NCBI GenBank assembly: GCA_037146835.1
Contig: JBAWWI010000051.1
Coordinates: 1-14,911 of the forward strand
Direction of reading: 5' to 3'
DNA from: IMCC26256 sp037146835
GTDB taxonomy: Bacteria; Actinomycetota; Acidimicrobiia; IMCC26256
Length of the DNA: 14,911 nt
Part shown: piece by piece, positions 13,882 through 14,911 of the stretch
How the letters are laid out: each line of letters starts with the position of its first letter
Position numbering within the stretch: position 1 is the first letter of the stretch
The notes under the pieces: model-generated
What the model was told of the DNA's origin: nothing
Databases searched by the model: none
The model's input: only the letters and a program-made list of their open reading frames with translations
Translations under genes and position numbers: made by a program

Positions 13882-14911
13882 TCACTCTGGTGTGTCGTCG
13901 TCGAGGATCCTCACGGTGCCGGTAGAGCGTGTGATCTTGATCCGCGAGTCTGTGGATGCGTTTGCGTCCCAGACACACTTGCCTCCGGTCTGCGTGGTTA
14001 CTTTGTCCACAATGATCTGGAAGGTCTCGTCTGCCTCTACGAGTGTGTCGTAGTTGACCTTCACTGAGAGTTTTGCGAGTGTCTGGTTCGCAGCGATGAT
14101 CGCGAACTTCTTCTTCGTGACTCCCATTTGCATGTAGTCCTGAGTGCCGTCAAAGAGTGTCGGCTTATCTACACCGGTTGCGGTCACATCGTTAGTGCGC
14201 CACCAGACGCAGACAGGTTCGGCCAAAGGTGCTGACACGCCTAGGTCGACAGCAATCGTCTTGGCTCTCGGGCCGCTGCCTTCATACATAACTGTTTTGC
14301 CGACACCGATAACCATCGCGTGGGGATCGGTCACATCGAAGGATCGCTCCACGGGAGGTGCCGCGAGGTACGTGGCGTCTCCGCCCTGTGTTGCCTGGAT
14401 CGTGCAGGTGCCGTTGGTGTTGAGGAACACAAGGTTGACTGTCGAGACCTCCACGAAGCAGACGTCGCCGGTTGTCGAGCTAAACGCCACGGGGAGCCCA
14501 CTCGATGAAGTACCGGTCACCTCGAACGCGCCAGCAGTATTCGCTCGGTCCTTTAGTGCGCCGAACGTGATCGACTGTGCATCCTTTGCTGCGAACGAAC
14601 GATCGACCGTGGCCGGTGTGTAGAGATCGCTTCCGGCTTGGGTCGCACGGATCGTGCACTCACCAGTGGCGCCGGTGAGAATCACCACGGTGCCGATCAC
14701 GGTGCAGACCGACTCAGTGGTCGATGAGAACGTGACAGGCAGACCACTAGAGGCTGTCGCACTTACAGCGAATGCCGGAGCGTTGATCGCACGGTCGTTG
14801 AGCGCCCCGAACGTGACCGACTGGGAGAGGAACGCCCATTTTTGTATGCGATGGTTGTAGGCGTCTGCGATGTAGATGTTGCCGGTCGTGTCGACTGGTA
14901 CTCCATACGGG
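13882..14911 (-). CDS. Secreted-type protein with NHL repeat, two Ig-like modules and Calx-beta domain, C-terminal part (runs off right edge)
   Basis: The minus-strand frame is open from the right edge (first full codon at 14910) to a TGA at 13882-13884, giving 342 C-terminal residues; the start lies outside. Residues 1-25 are an NHL/beta-propeller repeat (PYGVPVDTTGNIYIADAYNHR). Two tandem modules of 82 residues follow (30-111 and 112-193). Each begins QSxTFGALxDRA, contains SSGLPVxFSSTT with a Cys pair, and ends with CTIxATQxG and RSF, as in bacterial Ig-like domains of surface proteins. Residues about 198-342 resemble a Calx-beta domain, with VEADETFQIIVD and the terminal GTVRILDDD. There is no sorting signal or membrane helix at the C-terminus, so it may be released or anchored upstream. 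Function is unknown; adhesion or matrix binding is a guess. Confidence 0.82.
   Translation of the reverse strand, partial: PYGVPVDTTGNIYIADAYNHRIQKWAFLSQSVTFGALNDRAINAPAFAVSATASSGLPVTFSSTTESVCTVIGTVVILTGATGECTIRATQAGSDLYTPATVDRSFAAKDAQSITFGALKDRANTAGAFEVTGTSSSGLPVAFSSTTGDVCFVEVSTVNLVFLNTNGTCTIQATQGGDATYLAAPPVERSFDVTDPHAMVIGVGKTVMYEGSGPRAKTIAVDLGVSAPLAEPVCVWWRTNDVTATGVDKPTLFDGTQDYMQMGVTKKKFAIIAANQTLAKLSVKVNYDTLVEADETFQIIVDKVTTQTGGKCVWDANASTDSRIKITRSTGTVRILDDDTPE

Noticed and set aside
14144..14623. Plus-strand 159-codon open frame at the right end
   Set aside because: It is antisense to the clearly domain-bearing NHL/Ig-like/Calx-beta frame.
1..14911. tRNA, rRNA, insertion sequence, prophage or attachment-site signals
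   Set aside because: I found no transposase or integrase, no terminal inverted repeats with target duplications, and no tRNA-like cloverleaf by reading. A tRNA/IS search would settle small or degenerate cases.

Overview
The window looks like a chromosomal stretch from an actinobacterium (Actinomycetota) of moderate GC. The evidence is a DUF222/13E12-type HNH gene, a Gram-positive/mycobacterial-type LexA box, a WS/DGAT acyltransferase, actinobacterial-looking PemK/MazF and class II fumarase proteins, and several start codons that appear leaderless. A planktonic lineage such as Acidimicrobiia is my guess, based on the secreted NHL/Ig-like protein and small intergenic gaps. The sequence does not prove it.

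Layout. (1) 1-1115: the 5' part of a DUF222 HNH-family gene runs off the left edge on the minus strand, with a perfect 16-bp LexA-type palindrome over its start codon. Facing away from it is a two-gene toxin-antitoxin operon (CcdA-like antitoxin, PemK/MazF toxin), preceded by four TGATAG boxes spaced exactly 13 bp apart. (2) 1332-3086, minus: a DUF885 zinc-peptidase-like protein. (3) 3387-5602, plus: class II fumarase, overlapping by 4 bp a short-chain dehydrogenase that closely resembles 3-ketodihydrosphingosine reductase. (4) 5609-11276, minus: a complete five-gene peptide-type ABC importer operon (lipoprotein binding protein, two permeases, two ATPases). (5) 11675-12097, plus: ArfB-type GGQ peptidyl-tRNA hydrolase. 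It is followed by a five-copy 12-bp tandem repeat that could encode a micro-peptide of (Asn-Gly-Pro-Glu)5, then a WS/DGAT wax ester/triacylglycerol synthase (12248-13759). (6) A strong 13-bp-stem hairpin separates this from a large secreted protein on the minus strand (13882 to the right edge) with an NHL repeat, two Ig-like modules and a Calx-beta domain.

Together the genes suggest a heterotroph that imports peptides (ABC operon, perhaps DUF885), runs the TCA cycle (fumarase) and makes neutral storage lipid (WS/DGAT). It may also make or modify long-chain-base lipids (KDSR-like SDR). No known defence island, prophage, CRISPR array, tRNA or rRNA is visible. The most interesting signals are regulatory and repeat-based: the LexA box on a leaderless DUF222 start, the phased TA operator, the repeat-encoded micro-ORF, and unusually many short tandem repeats between genes.
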